Both the position numbers and the translations under genes were made by a program. Positions 39,758 through 52,292 of a DNA stretch of 64,000 nt are shown piece by piece (position 1 is the stretch's first letter; every line of letters begins with the position of its first letter). The notes below the pieces were generated by a model. It was not told the DNA's origin. It saw nothing but the letters and a program-made list of their open reading frames with translations, and did no database searches. Source of the stretch: Unio delphinus (lineage: Eukaryota; Mollusca; Bivalvia; Unionida; Unionidae); contig JAQISU010000036.1 of assembly GCA_029339505.1 (NCBI GenBank), positions 1,766,501 through 1,830,500 on the forward strand. The letters are read 5' to 3'.

Positions 39758-39937
39758 AGCAGCCGAGGAGGTGAACGTCAACTAAATGGCGTCTTTTTTT
39801 TTTACCCTTGAGGAAGGCTCCGTTTGACAAACAGAGCTCTAAAATTGTTAAGTCTCAGTTTGGCAAATGGAGACTTAGAATATTTTTGCTTAAAATATAC
39901 CCCAATTAGAGAAAGTCTGTTCACACACTCTGCTGCT
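39758..39937. repeat. right terminal inverted repeat, 180 bp
   Basis: Complement of 23684-23862 with two substitutions and one extra T. Ends CTGCTGCT, followed by ATTTA. Confidence 0.97.
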
Positions 39938-39942
39938 ATTTA
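39938..39942. repeat. target-site duplication, right (ATTTA)
   Basis: Matches 23679-23683 and marks the right insertion boundary. Confidence 0.75.
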
Positions 39943-40460
39943 TGTTTCATATTTAAAGACGGGAGATCGTAACACTGTGTTCGTATCTATTTTTCAGGAA
40001 TCTATCTATTTTATCTACTTGAGCTTATTATGAGCTGTTTTCAGACCAGTAAGGTAAGAATGTTAATGAGTAAACAGTCTCTTTTAATCAGGCTATCGTT
40101 CCACGGGATTTCTTTTATATACTCGGCAAGTTAATTCGATTCAGTTAAATCATGGTGAGTTCAATGTGCTATCATCCTTTAGTGCGAAATAATCTTGATG
40201 TATAGGATAAATAGTACGCGCATTAAATAAATCTGAAAACATTTTATGTTCAAATGTATTCTGCATTTTGTTACAATAGTATATTAAAATAATATTAAAG
40301 ACATGGTTATTGAAATTATCATGCTTTGATATCGTTCCTTACATAATTAGGAACATTGTATTCGGTCAGCATGTCAACTTTTACTATTAATTCATATATA
40401 GTGAAATCTTTTGAAGACAAAGTCTAACCTTAATAAGAGTAATTACATTCTGTCTTTCAG
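39943..40460. other. intron sequence right of the Polinton
   Basis: Unassigned; leads to the acceptor of the next SLC39 exon. Confidence 0.5.
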
Positions 40461-40544
40461 TCGGGAAACAACGATAGTGAAGACGATTTTCATCACTCTC
40501 ATGGCGTAGAAATTTCTGTCATCGCAAAAGATAAAAAGGAGATG
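40461..40544 (+). CDS. SLC39/ZIP exon: acidic/His cytosolic loop
   Basis: Acceptor tgtctttcag, donor gtacgg, 28 codons at phase 0/0: SGNNDSEDDFHHSHGVEISV then IAKDKKEM. A His-containing acidic segment is the usual content of the TM3-TM4 loop of ZIP proteins, thought to bind or sense zinc. It joins in phase to exon 46402. Confidence 0.75.
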
Positions 40545-41065
40545 GTACGGACAATGTATCAGACTTTATTGATCTCACTATGCTTCCACTTGATTGTTTC
40601 TTTTTTGGGAAATGATGATTTCAACTAACAGAGTATTAATCGCTTTCTCGCAAACGCCAAAACAATACTTTGCCATAAATTAAGCATTGGGCTCATAGAA
40701 AAGTATTTTCAGAATCGAGCCAGAATAAGCAAATTGCATGGAGAACCGCTTTCTATTTTTGTGATGTATATAATATAACCTTTACAAAGTTCTCGTTTAG
40801 CAAAAATGGCGAAACAGACAATATTCACACAGACACACATCACATACTTTGACTGGAGATGACCGCTATCGCTTAACCTGCTTAATCAGCTGTTCCGTTT
40901 TTTGTTTTGTTGTGCCGTTTTTCATGATCAGTGTTCTTGGTGTCTGTCTTCATCTACGTTATTACCTTTATCATGCATTGGCTGTTAAGTTATTTTTTGT
41001 TTCTTCATATCCTTGCTTTGAAAACGAGAAAAATTAGACCTTTTCTCACCTGTCTTGCTATACCG
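40545..41065. other. intron sequence
   Basis: Nothing recognised. Confidence 0.4.
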
Positions 41066-41337
41066 CTACAAGATATTTGTTTTGTTTTTATGGTTTAATG
41101 ACATTTTTCAGCACAATAGAGGCTATACATGGCGGCCAGTATTAATGGTGGAAGAAGAAACCGGACAAACCCCGGAAAGAACCACCGACCCACGAGAAGC
41201 TACTGGCAAGCTTTCTCACATAACTACATTTGCCGAACCTTAGACTCGAACACACGCAGACAGAGGTGAGATGGCAGTGGTCCGTAACGGACAGCGCTTT
41301 AGACCACTCGGCCACTCGGGGCCCCTACAAGATATTT
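41066..41337 (-). mobile_element. tRNA-derived SINE with 13-bp TSD
   Basis: Minus-strand copy (41092-41324) of the window's SINE family, flanked by ctacaagatattt at 41066-41078 and 41325-41337. A 13-bp duplication fits LINE-driven retroposition. Box A ggccgagtggtctaaagcgc and box B gtgttcgagtcta are recognisable. Confidence 0.88.
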
Positions 41338-41639
41338 TGTTGTTGAACAAACCGACATCACGTGATCGCCTGCCAGCCCGTTTATGATATGATGGGCCCA
41401 TATTAATGGTTTTAAATGACCACACCTTGGCTCTCCACACTACATTGTCCTCTAGATCAAACAAACTGGGACTGCATTCATCATTATTTAAATGTAAATG
41501 GAAACAAAAATTAAATGTTGTTTCAAAGCTTAAAGCAAAAAGAAGAATTTCAATTATCTCATTATCGCCATTTCCGGCTCAATTTAAAAATTCGGCCGCT
41601 AATTTCGATAACCTAATTCAAATCCCTATTAAATCGACA

Positions 41640-44210
41640 ACCGTTGGGTAAACTATCCAGTAGATACCACTGTGGATTACATTATCCGGTGACCAATCAG
41701 TAGGACCACCGGAAAAGCGCAAGAAATAGTTAATTTTATCAACGATCAGAATATCGACATCATTTTCGTGACAGAAACATGGCTAAAACATTAGGCGATG
41801 AGTCCAGCTACGCGGATCTAACACCCACCGGTTATTTCAACCAGTCGCCCCAACCCCACCCACCACCCACCTCCGCTACTCGCCACTTACATGGAGTTAG
41901 AATTGCTGTCATCACAAAGAACGCCATGATCAAACGTCTTAAACACAGCCACACCCTTCAATTTATATCACACATCGCTTGAACTAGTCCGCACCACACT
42001 CACAATGGAACAAAGGTCAGTCTAATTTTTCTGCCTCTACCACCCTCAGCCATCTCTAAAAAAAACAAAATGACTCAATCTCTCGTTTTGGAGCAGTTTC
42101 AGAATCTCGTGGAGTAAGGACATTCGATAAGGGGAAACCTGATTATTCTTGGAGATTTCAACTTTCACTTTGACTGCCCTGTAAATCCATACTTATCGAA
42201 ACCTAGATTCGATTATTGTTTTCAACCTCAAACAATCAGTTAACCAGTCCACCCATAAACATGCTTACATTTTAGACTGGATTCTTCATAGAGCAGATGA
42301 TAAGAGTATTCGGTCCTCCAATGCCAGCATCCCGTAAACATACATCAGATTGACATATTAGTTCCTAACTCTCCGTCTTTATTTGCTTCTATGAGAAACC
42401 TCTGTATGATAAATAAAACCAAACGAATGCACGCCATACAAGCAAACCTAACAACTTGCTTACCTTCTGCAGCAGAACAACTCGATAACATTCTGCATTA
42501 ATTGCTTGAAAAACGTGTCACAGCCACCAAGCACAGATTACCAATTCAAAAGTATTCTCCGTGGTATTGTAATGTTAGGGAACAGCTTCCCACTGCTAAA
42601 AGAGACTGCCAAAATGCTGAGAGGACTTGGCTTTCACCCAGGCCAACTATTCATAAGCGAATACATGAAGCTGCTAAGAAGAACGTCCCAAACAGTCCAT
42701 ACAGCTACATCAGTCCACTGCAATACTAACATTGTGTAAAGTTTCAGCTGCAAAGGGCTCTTCATGATTACCAACAAATCAAGCAATAAATGTACACCAC
42801 TTCCAACTACTTTTCTCCTGTCGACATTCTGGACCTTTTGCAAATTTCTTCCTTGACAAAGTACAAACTTTTAGAGATAAACTTGACAACACAGTTTCAA
42901 TTGACGCATCGTCACCATACCGTTCCGATACAAAACCGGTTGATATTTTGTATCGGAACGGTTGGAATGCAGAGAGAGGCATTAAAGACATATGTTAGTG
43001 AAAGTAAAACTGGATTAAGCACTAAAGCAGCATTGATGTTAGAACTGGAACAAGTTCACATGATTTTGATGCACTCTTTTCACGATTGTACGTACTAAAC
43101 CCATAGAGACAAGTTCAAATGCTGTTAACGGTTGCTGCCATTAAAACACTTGTGTTTTCATTAGGACTTTGAATACTGAACTACTACAACTCAATTATGG
43201 CTGGTTCGGCTCGATATCTAATCCAGAAATTTCAAAACGTTCAAAACACATCTGCTCGTATTATCCTTAGAGTACCACGATCAGAGAACACCTCCCTGCT
43301 GTCCACTACCCTATATTGGCTATCCATTCGATCCAGACTCAAACACAAAATATGTAATTTGTAATACATTTCCCGGAAAGACTACAGTCCAACATAACTA
43401 TTCGACATCACCCATGTGTACAGACCAACAAGATAATTACGCTTCTCCTCTGCCAATCGTGCAATCATTATTCCCACTATAAAAACGAAGTCATATGGAC
43501 AACATTCTTTCGTATACGATGACGCAGCCACGTGGAACAAATTGCCCATTGAAATTAGATACAAAGACACAGTGATCCCATTCAAGAGAGATCTTAAAAC
43601 TCACATATCTCTACTGCAAAAGCAGCATGTTTTATGTTTTCTATTTCGTTGTGTTTGGTGTTATTTTGTAATCATACCATTATGTTTTTATGTTTTCTAT
43701 TTCGTTGTGTTTGGTGTTATTTTGTAATCATACCATTATGTTTTTATGTTTTCTATTTCGCTGTGTTTGGTGTTATTTTGTAATCATACCATCATGTTTT
43801 TATGTTTTCTATTTCTTTGTGTTTGGTGTTATTTTGTAATCATACCATTATGTTTTTATGTTTTTTATTTCGTTGTGTTTGGTGTTATTTTGTAATCATA
43901 CCATTATGTTTTTATGTTTTTTATTTCGTTGTGTTTCGTGTTATTTTGTAATCATGCCATCATATTTTTATGTTTTCTATTTCGTTGTGTTTGGTGTTAT
44001 TTTGTAATCATACCATTATGTTTTTATGTTTTCTATTTCGTTGTGTTTGGTGTTATTTTGTAATCATACCATTATGTTTTTATGTTTTCTATTTCGTTGT
44101 GTTTGGTGTTATTTTGTAATCATACCATTATGTTTTTATGTTTTTGGTGTTCTCTAATGTTGTTAAACGCCTAGAGCGTCTAGCAATTAGGAGGTATACA
44201 AAGTCCTCAA
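41640..44210 (+). pseudogene. decayed CR1/L2-like LINE
   Basis: Broken + strand frames show the endonuclease start (NFINDQNIDIIFVTETWL), a later endonuclease piece (WLFLEISTFTLTAL), reverse-transcriptase remnants, and the C-terminal region (VQNTSARIIL, VYRPTR, WNKLPIEIRYKD, FKRDLKTHI). The 3' UTR ends tacaaagtcctcaatattag before a TAG tail, matching the remnant at 8708-9400. Many stops and deletions; not functional. A 56-bp tandem array lies in its 3' UTR. Confidence 0.82.
43623..44148. repeat. 56-bp minisatellite in the LINE 3' UTR
   Basis: About nine copies of a 56-bp unit (tatttcgttgtgtttggtgt plus flanks) with few differences. Confidence 0.95.
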
Positions 44211-44213
44211 TAT

Positions 44214-44280
<67 letters not shown>

Positions 44281-44282
44281 GC
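44207..44282. repeat. (TAG)n microsatellite, LINE 3' tail
   Basis: About 22 TAG units at the 3' end of the LINE. Confidence 0.92.
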
Positions 44283-45404
44283 TAGTTCGTTGATTTGTAG
44301 AATTCTTCGCTTTCTCTCTGAAGCGCCTTAATCAAAAGATGCGTTGTAACGTATTTTGCATATGTCAAGGCCGAAAATAAATTTTATTCTTATATTGAAA
44401 AGAGATAAATGATGGTAACATAAAAGGTAACTTCTTAGTTGACAGATTTATTATAATATTTTTTATTTTCTGAAATGAAGCTAGAATACTTACATGTTGC
44501 CAGAAATGCATTGCTACTATTGTTGCTATGCATGCATGTGTAATATAATTACTTACATTTCTCAAATGTAATCTTAAACAATCCGAACTATTTGTACCAT
44601 TTATTACTGTATTTTTCTACCATACATTGTACCATTTATTACTGTATTTTTCTACCATACATTGGCTTGTCAAGTAAATCAAGAATGGATATAGAACTCA
44701 CGTTACTAATTATGTTGAATAATGGGAATCAGTCTAGGCAGGTGTATGCATAAAATAGATTATATATGGATTTGACTTTTCAGGAGTATGGCCAGGGCAA
44801 TGAAAGCCAAATTTGGCAAAATATTTTCTTTTGAAAGCTTGTCTTAGTTGTTTACTGGAATAAATAGGAAAGCATTGTTTTATTGATGAGATTTCAGACA
44901 TTTTACAGATTTGAAAAATCGTTACTGAAATTAGCAACCGCTGAGTGGATGCGGAATTGAAAACACATTTTGATCCCAAAATTCCGCAGCTAATATGGTT
45001 TACTCAAAACAGAAGCTTTCGGCAAGGATATGTCTACACTGATAATCATAGGCTTTGTCGTGTACTTTCAGATGTTTAAAGTTATGGAATGGGCTTATTG
45101 TGGGAGATGTATTAGTATGAGTCCTTAACTTTAGCCAAAAAGACTCACTTTGGTATGGGGAGATAACTTCTGCAATCGAATTAAGTTGAGCTTACCGTAA
45201 TTGTCTGTTCATGTGATAAAGGCTTTTCCTAACTAGCTACAGATTTAAAGATAACATTTGAATCAGATCCATTCTTCGTTCCGTGTTTTGCTAATGAATC
45301 CTTCGAAAACGTGAAAAAAGACAATCACTTCTTTAGATATTCAGCAGTTTTTAGCAAGATCAGAATCTATTTCAGTTAGAGGAGCTGGTTTCAAGGCTAT
45401 CTGT
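44283..45404. other. intron sequence
   Basis: A 35-bp tandem duplication (accatttattactgtatttt) at about 44594-44662; otherwise nothing recognised. Confidence 0.45.
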
Positions 45405-46125
45405 ATCCTATCAAATCTGACTGGTTGCTGTGTGCGGTCTGGTCTGATTGATTGATATGTATGCTGTCTGGTCAAATTGGTTGATGTTTGTGCTGTCTGA
45501 TCTGATTGGTTGATGTGCGTACCCTTTGGTCTGATTGGTTGATGTGTGTGCCGTCTGGTCTGATTGGTTGATATGTATGCTGTCAAATCTGATAGCCTGA
45601 TGTGTGTGTGTTATAAACTAATTGATTAATACGTGTGCTATACAATCTGATTCGTTGATGTATGTGTTATCAAATTTGAGTGCTTGATGAATGTGTTATC
45701 AAATCTGATTGCTTGATGTATGTGTTATCAAATGTTATTGCTCATTGTATGTGTTATCAAATCTGATTGCTTGATGAATGTGTTATCAACTCTGATTGTT
45801 TGATGTATGTGTTATCAAATTTGAGTGTTTGATATATGCGTTATCAAATCTTATTGCTTGACGTATGCGTTATTAAATCTGATTGTTTGATGTATGTGTT
45901 ATCAAATCGGATTGTTTGATGTATGTGTCATCACATTTGATTGGTTGATGTATGTGTTATCCAGTCTGATTCGTTAATGTGTGTGCTTTAAAATCTGAAT
46001 GGGTGATATATGTGTTATTCAGTGTGATTCGTTGATGTATGTGTTATCAAATTGGATTGGTTGATGTATGTATTATCAAATCTGATTGGTTGATGTGTGT
46101 GTTATTAAATTTGATTGTGATATCA
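45405..46125. repeat. ~29-bp degenerate minisatellite
   Basis: About 24 copies of ctgattggttgatgtatgtg with a variable gttatcaaat part; copies are 26-30 bp and strongly diverged. TGTG-rich units dominate at the left, GTTATCAAA at the right. Confidence 0.9.
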
Positions 46126-46401
46126 GAACATGACAGGCAACTGCCTAGGCAATAGTGGTAAAGTACTTTGCCCAAATGTACAAGACCACAGTTGACCCTG
46201 TCCAATCGAGGCAGGAATGGAACCACAGACCACATGGAAGTGAGTCCATTACAATAACCACAGCTCCTTCCCATGGCTTGTATCCTATCTTTAAATCAAA
46301 TATTTCACTCGAACCGTTTTATGACACAATAAGTTGGTTTTTAAGGCATTTCGTTTCATATTCAGTTACCTTTATGTTTTTAGTCAAATTCAAGTTCACA
46401 G

Positions 46402-46462
46402 GCGGAACTGTGTGAAATTGGGAATTCAGATGTGAGCCTGTCAGAGCCAAACATAAAGAAAG
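46402..46462 (+). CDS. SLC39/ZIP exon: loop before TM4
   Basis: Acceptor aagttcacag/g, donor gtaatt; enters at phase 0, leaves with one base, matching both neighbours. Encodes AELCEIGNSDVSLSEPNIKK, a polar loop just before the membrane helix of the next exon. Confidence 0.75.
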
Positions 46463-47675
46463 GTAATTAATGTTCTACTCCTCTTGAACTTGTTCCATAG
46501 CTTCTGAAATAATTATTTGTCTGTGACTTCAAAATTAGAAATCAGTTAGCGCTGTCAGCGAACCACCCTTGCATAGAGATTGGATGACATGGATTATTTC
46601 CCCTGTATGCATTTGGAGAAAGTTCTTTTATCGCGGAGTACTACTACAGGAATCAAAGCTGTGCTACCATTAACAACTTTCACACTGCAGACATCGAAGC
46701 TATATGACTGAAAAAAAAGATATGTTAAAGGTTCTAAGCACACCCACGACGCTATGGTTTTAAACTAAGTAACATAATAAGTAAAATTAACGAAATTTAG
46801 CTAATTCAAACAGTTACATAATAAAACTGTAATAGGAATTTACAGTACTGGGAATTAAACCCCAACTTATCTTAAATGTCCTATCACAAGTTCACAAGAA
46901 TATAATTTTTTGAATTAAGTCAATCTTGAATGTGATGATGTGCCAGTAGCTGGATTGTGTTGATGTGATAATAGTCTTTTATGTATCACAATATGATCCA
47001 AAATATTTCTGAATGATTTCACAATAGTCCTCAGCATAGTGTTTATAATGTCAATGAATAACTGTAATTCCATTGAATAATTTGAATAAATAATTCTTCT
47101 CAAATTATATCTGAACATAACGAAGCCTGATTCCACAAAGACTGATAGTAAAATAAGAATGAAAAATTTTGTTGACTTCAAAACCATATATGAAACCGAT
47201 ATGGCTCTGTCGTTTTGTTTTTACAGTTCCTAAAACTTTGTCGATATGCCTCAGGTACCAACTCACAGTCCTTCCAGATGGATTCCTTAACCATGTACAA
47301 TAATCAGCACTTTATTATGATTGTGAAGTATACATATCACGAGTTTTAACAATAAGGAGACTTTGTAACAATATAATTCAATAATCCCACGATGTCCAAA
47401 TATCCGGCAATTGCGACTCTTCTATTCTTGCCACTCCCACCCCACCCCATCCCCCAACTGGTTTGTGTTGTCTATGTATTGTCAATGTTTTCAACTGATA
47501 AACATTATTTGACTATAGTGACACTTATTAAGGTCAACTCCAGAATGTTAGCAAATTCCATCCCGACTGAAGTCAGCCGCTGCAAACGCTTCCCATCCTC
47601 CTCCCTCAGTGGGAAATTAGCATGGGAATGGTTGTTTAGCCTCAGTTACATTTAACATGGGTAATGTCACCGGGA
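46463..47675. other. intron sequence
   Basis: Nothing recognised. Confidence 0.4.
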
Positions 47676-47736
47676 ATTATTATTATTAAATATTATTATT
47701 AGTAGTAGTAATATTAGCAGCAACAACATGATCATA

Positions 47737-47775
<39 letters not shown>

Positions 47776-47801
47776 TTTATTATGATTATTATTATTATCA
47801 A

Positions 47802-47850
<49 letters not shown>

Positions 47851-47982
47851 TGTATTATTATTATTAATTTTATTATTATTATTATTAATTCTATTATTAT
47901 TAATATTATTTATTATTATTATTATTAACTATTATTATTATTATTATTATTATTAATAATAATAATTGTATTATTATTATTA

Positions 47983-48042
<60 letters not shown>
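47676..48042. repeat. (ATT)n microsatellite, ~360 bp
   Basis: Imperfect ATT/AAT array with inserted tatgattatt and caattttatt variants. The poly-Ile ORF is an artefact. Confidence 0.97.
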
Positions 48043-48044
<2 letters not shown>

Positions 48045-48839
48045 GACAGTGCTCTAAAATCATACGTCCAAACCTAGTATTCGACTTAATTCCTGACACG
48101 TTTATAGAAGGTGATACTGTTAATTGCCTACAAAGGTATTATTTACAACATCGGAGAAGGTTGACAATTCAAATTTAATATGTCCATACCCCCAGTCAGT
48201 AATGTCGACGGTCCAAGTATATAAATAACTTAACGTGAAGGCTATAATAATTTAATTAAAATAATTGTATCAAGTGTATTCAACAATTTCATCAACAGCT
48301 TTCTCAATCGCGATTTCTTTCGAACAAATGACCTGTTCACAGTTGCCAATTACTACTTCATCATCTGAATCTATGGTGTTACATGAGAGAGTTCCCCTTC
48401 AGTGTTGTCTCTGTTTGTACTCAACTTATTTATATTTTGGTGTTTCCGATACCCATGATTACGTGAGTGCTCTCATTGCACATCCGGCTCAGTTTTTCCG
48501 ATACTAAAGGTATTATATTCCGCGTTTCCTTTTGGCACTGCGCCTCTACACAAACTACTGACGTCACAATAGGCCTCCCACGTGTTTTCAAAGTGTCTTC
48601 CTCGCTCCGATTCTCTTGTGTCGCCTTTCACACTTACACGGAAAACTTACAGGAAACTTTGTCCGCAAATCCAAACCTAGAATTTCACAAGAATTTATTC
48701 CTGCCTTTAACTTTTGGGGGTGCCAGACAGATGCCCCCACCCAGATTTCGAAAAAAGTAAAAGGTTTTCATGTGTGTGTTCCCCCCCTCCCCCCATGTGT
48801 AGTTATGTGTTCTGTATATATGTAATTTTGTTTCTATCC
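48043..48839. other. intron sequence
   Basis: No clear features; the right part adjoins the antisense LINE and may be its 3' region. Confidence 0.4.
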
Positions 48840-51800
48840 CCTTTTTTGCACTTTAAAATTGTCCATTTTATTATTTTCTGAGTGGGGTATTTCCATCCTT
48901 AAAGCTTCTACAGAGTTGGTCATCCAAGTGGGTTTATTTCACCTCATCTCGAAAATCCTTCCCGTTAGCGCCCAGGTTTTTACATTATCATTTATTATTT
49001 TTTCTCTAATTTTGTTTAGAATTTCTCTTTCCTCCTTCTTCCCAAAATAGACACCTAGAGCCTTCACTTTGTCTTTAATTAAGTGGATTGGTAAGCATGG
49101 TGTTCAGAGGCGTAGCGATGATATTTTGCGCCCGGGGACAAACTATAAAATTGGCGCCCCAGCGATCTTATGACAGATTTATTACCCTTGTTTTCTTATT
49201 ATAATGTAACGTTGCAAGCCTCATTTTGGCGCCCCTGTACCTTGGCGCCCGGGGACATATGTACCCGCCCCGCCCCCCCCCCCCCCCTCGCTACGCCTCT
49301 GATGGTGTTTAAACCTCCAGTTCCCTAATAGTACAATCTCCGTCTTTTCTGAATTGATGATTGATATCGAGGCTTTTCCGAAGTTTTCACATTCCTTTTT
49401 ATAACTATTTTATAGGAATTTAGGTCTTGTACAAATTTTGTGCAATCGTCTATTTTCACCTCTTCTCTAATGTTCGGAACTTTTATGCCTTTGATTTCTT
49501 TGTTGAGTTTTTTTGTTGATATTTAGAATTTCAATTGCTATTACATATAATAGCAGAGACAGCAGGCATCCATGTCTTACTGATCTCCCGAAGTCAATTT
49601 GGTCTGTTTTTGTTCCATTCACCTGTACATTTGAGATTATATCACTATATACAGGATTTTAGTCCAATTTTTAGAAGTTTATCCCAAAACCGAATTTCTC
49701 CATTGTTTTGAGTAAATAATTTTTTTTTTTCTTCCAATCTGTCAAAAGCCTTCTCCAGGTCTAAAAGTACCATGGTACCTCTTTGGCCAGAAATGCTAAT
49801 GTTTTATATTATCATAATAATGCTTAGTATGTTATTTTGTATATCCCTACCCTTAACTCCACATGTATGGTTTATAATTTTGCCTAGCCCTTTCATACTC
49901 TGTCTGCTACCATCTCGCTAATAATTTTATATAATCTATGTTAAAGAGGGAGACAGGCCTCCAGTTCTTCAGATTTTCTCTTTCTCCATTCAATTTGTTT
50001 ATTAGATTAATAATCCCTTCCCTCGTGTCATGTTAGTGTTCCTTAAGAAAATGTTATTGTACAAACATTATAACAATGGCGACAGCTCTCAACATAATTT
50101 CTTTTATAGAATGCCGAGGAGAGTCCGCCTCTACCTGGTGATTTACCTTTTGTTAAATTACTGATGGATTCAGTAATTTCGTTTTGCGAGATGAAATCCT
50201 CACATAAGTCTTTATATTTTGGAGATAACATCTCGCATTATATTATCCTGTAAATGGTCAATTTCCGGGTCTCGCATTTTGTGTACTGTAAATAGCTGTA
50301 ATTTTCCACCTTTTCTATGTCCTGTGATTCGTGTAGTACAGAGTAATAGCCCTTTACATGTATATTGTTTAGGATCCTATTTTTGTCAGTTGTTACTCCA
50401 TCCCCTTCAATTTGTAAGGCTTCTGTACATGTATCTCACCTTAATTCTTCCCTTTTATATAGGCCCTTTGCTGTATTACAGATCCCCGTAAATTTTCCTG
50501 CTTTAATTTCCCTCTCTTTTTTTCATCCTTTGTTTTTTTTTTTTTTAGTTTCTCATTTAGTGTACTTTTGGTTTTCTGCGAGTTGCTTCTTTTAAGTAAA
50601 TTTTCTATAGCTTCTTTCTTAAATTATCTTTTTATTATCCTTAATTTTGAAAAATATATTACTTTCTTTTTTAACGCCCCTTTTAAATTATCACATTCTT
50701 TAATTATATCGAAATTTCCTTTAATTTTCTGATTTTGAATATCCTCTTGTATTTCCCTATTAAAATCGGGTTCTCTTGTATTTGATTGTTTAATTTCCAT
50801 GTTACACTTCCCATTTTATTTATTAATTTTCCCTATTTCTAAATATATTTTGAAATAGATGGTATTTAGTTATTTTTCCCAAAGTTTGTCCCTAAAATGT
50901 TGTCTATTCTACTCCTCTGTTCCCTTTTATATTCGACAGTGAATTCCACTCTTGGCATAGTAAGTCTTCTGTATATGTTGTATCTTCATTTATTTTTCCA
51001 TGTCGTCTTTAAATCTAATGTCATTTGTTGTTAATTGTCCTGTCTACATGACCTCCTACCCAATTTAGATCCCCCACCCTCATAGTAACTACTCCGTCGT
51101 GTATTTTTCTAAATATTTTGAAAGTTCTGCTATAAATTGTTGTTTCGCGTATTTATTAATGCAATTTATCCCTCCCATTATTATATTTGTTAATCTTCCA
51201 TTAAAAACCCTCTCTCTTCTTTCTTCTCCCATTCAACCCCTTTTTGTTTTTGATTATTGTTACCACCACACTATGATATCCTTTCCTATGTAATCGTTTG
51301 TAATTATGAATCTGTCCATTCCCTCTTCACTTTCTGATTTTAGGTTATCAGTTAGTCCGTTGTGTCCCTTGTATGAAGGTCATGTCATAGATTGTTACGG
51401 TTCTTAATGTGGATTCTCCCACCACCACCACCACCATTAATCCCATTTACATTTATAGACAACAAACAGAAGTTTAATTCCTCCAGTTTTGCCTTTTCTC
51501 CAGGTTGTTGCTTTAATTTTATCAGGTTTATTTTGGTTGTTTTTATTTGTTGTGTTTCTTCCTTAACGATACTTCTAAATATCTAGGGGATGGTACGCCA
51601 TCAATTTGGACTTCATTTGTCCTGTTGCTGTCCTTTCCCTCTCCTCCGTCTGTCCGTCCATTCTTTTGATTATTGTTCAAAAGGACTCACACCACTATAT
51701 AGTACCGTCCCATCTAGTCGCACTACATTATTTGTATTAACCTGCAGTTTATACCTAATTTCTTTGCGAGAGTAGGCGGTCAATGTCTGATATAGTTTAT

Positions 51801-51870
51801 CAGTATCTATTAAGCATAATCCAGAAAATAATAATTTCACTAAAATTCCTTTCCAACAATGCATACAAAA
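48840..51870 (-). pseudogene. decayed L1/Tx1-like LINE
   Basis: On the minus strand: NLTKGKSPGRGGLSSAFYKR (50231 toward 50090), the RT entry block with KSPG and FYK; GTMVLLDLEKAFDRLE (near 49770), the RT palm A motif; DFGRSVRHGCLLSLLLYVIA (near 49600), the R(G)VRQGCPLSPLLY motif; then IKDKVKALGVYFGKK (near 49050) of the C-terminal region. These identify an L1-type ORF2. Stops and shifts are frequent. The 5' end beyond about 50300 is not recognisable and the limit given is approximate. A hAT-like MITE is inserted at 49105-49301. Confidence 0.8.
49097..49309. mobile_element. hAT-like MITE nested in the LINE, 8-bp TSD
   Basis: The 197-bp element 49105-49301 starts CAGAGGCGTAGCGA and ends TCGCTACGCCTCTG, a perfect 14-bp inverted repeat. 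It is flanked by atggtgtt at 49097-49104 and 49302-49309. No coding capacity; contains cgcccggggacaaact and a C-run. Confidence 0.92.
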
Positions 51871-52292
51871 AGAATGTGAACATAAAGTATTTCATTGCAA
51901 TAAGGTATGTACGTCTTCTTGGTAAACAAGAAGATCGCACACAAAATAACAGAAAAAGGTGAAATGGTGAGGTATGCCTACTTTTCCCGTGAGTGCTAAT
52001 CCTTATGTTTGTTTCGTACGTGCCATTATGATTATAACCGCTTAGTTTAGGCTACTTCTCAACAACAAGTATTAGAATCCTGCCTTTTAAGGAGTGCAGA
52101 ACTTCAGCAACTCAGAGTACAGTCTAATGCCTCCCAACTACTCTATCATCCACGTTCACTGTCGCCAGATACTTTTTTCTATTCCAACACATGTACCTTT
52201 AAAAGCAGCCCCAAAAACCGCCCAATTTATATCTTAAAATCTATAGAGTAAATAAGAACCAAATACCATGAATTAAGTATCACTACAAACAT
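51871..52292. other. intron sequence
   Basis: Nothing recognised. Confidence 0.4.

Larger units (their letters stand above)
23684..39937. mobile_element. complete Polinton/Maverick-type (adintovirus-like) element
   Basis: The 16,254-bp unit is bounded by near-identical inverted repeats starting AGCAGCAG and flanked by ATTTA. It encodes a family-B polymerase, retroviral-type integrase, A32-like ATPase, adenain-like protease and capsid-type proteins, the defining set of Polintons, plus PLA2, an SF1 helicase with HNH tail, and a homing endonuclease. Genes are tightly packed with AT-rich starts and hairpin junctions unlike the host DNA around them, and no host-type introns are visible. The only frame breaks in conserved genes are two at A-runs that form -1 slippery heptamers. 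Terminal repeats at about 98% identity and full-length ORFs point to a recent insertion that may still be able to replicate. It is intronic to the SLC39 gene. Confidence 0.95.

Noticed and set aside
47728..47928. Poly-Ile ORF
   Set aside because: Translation of an ATT microsatellite.
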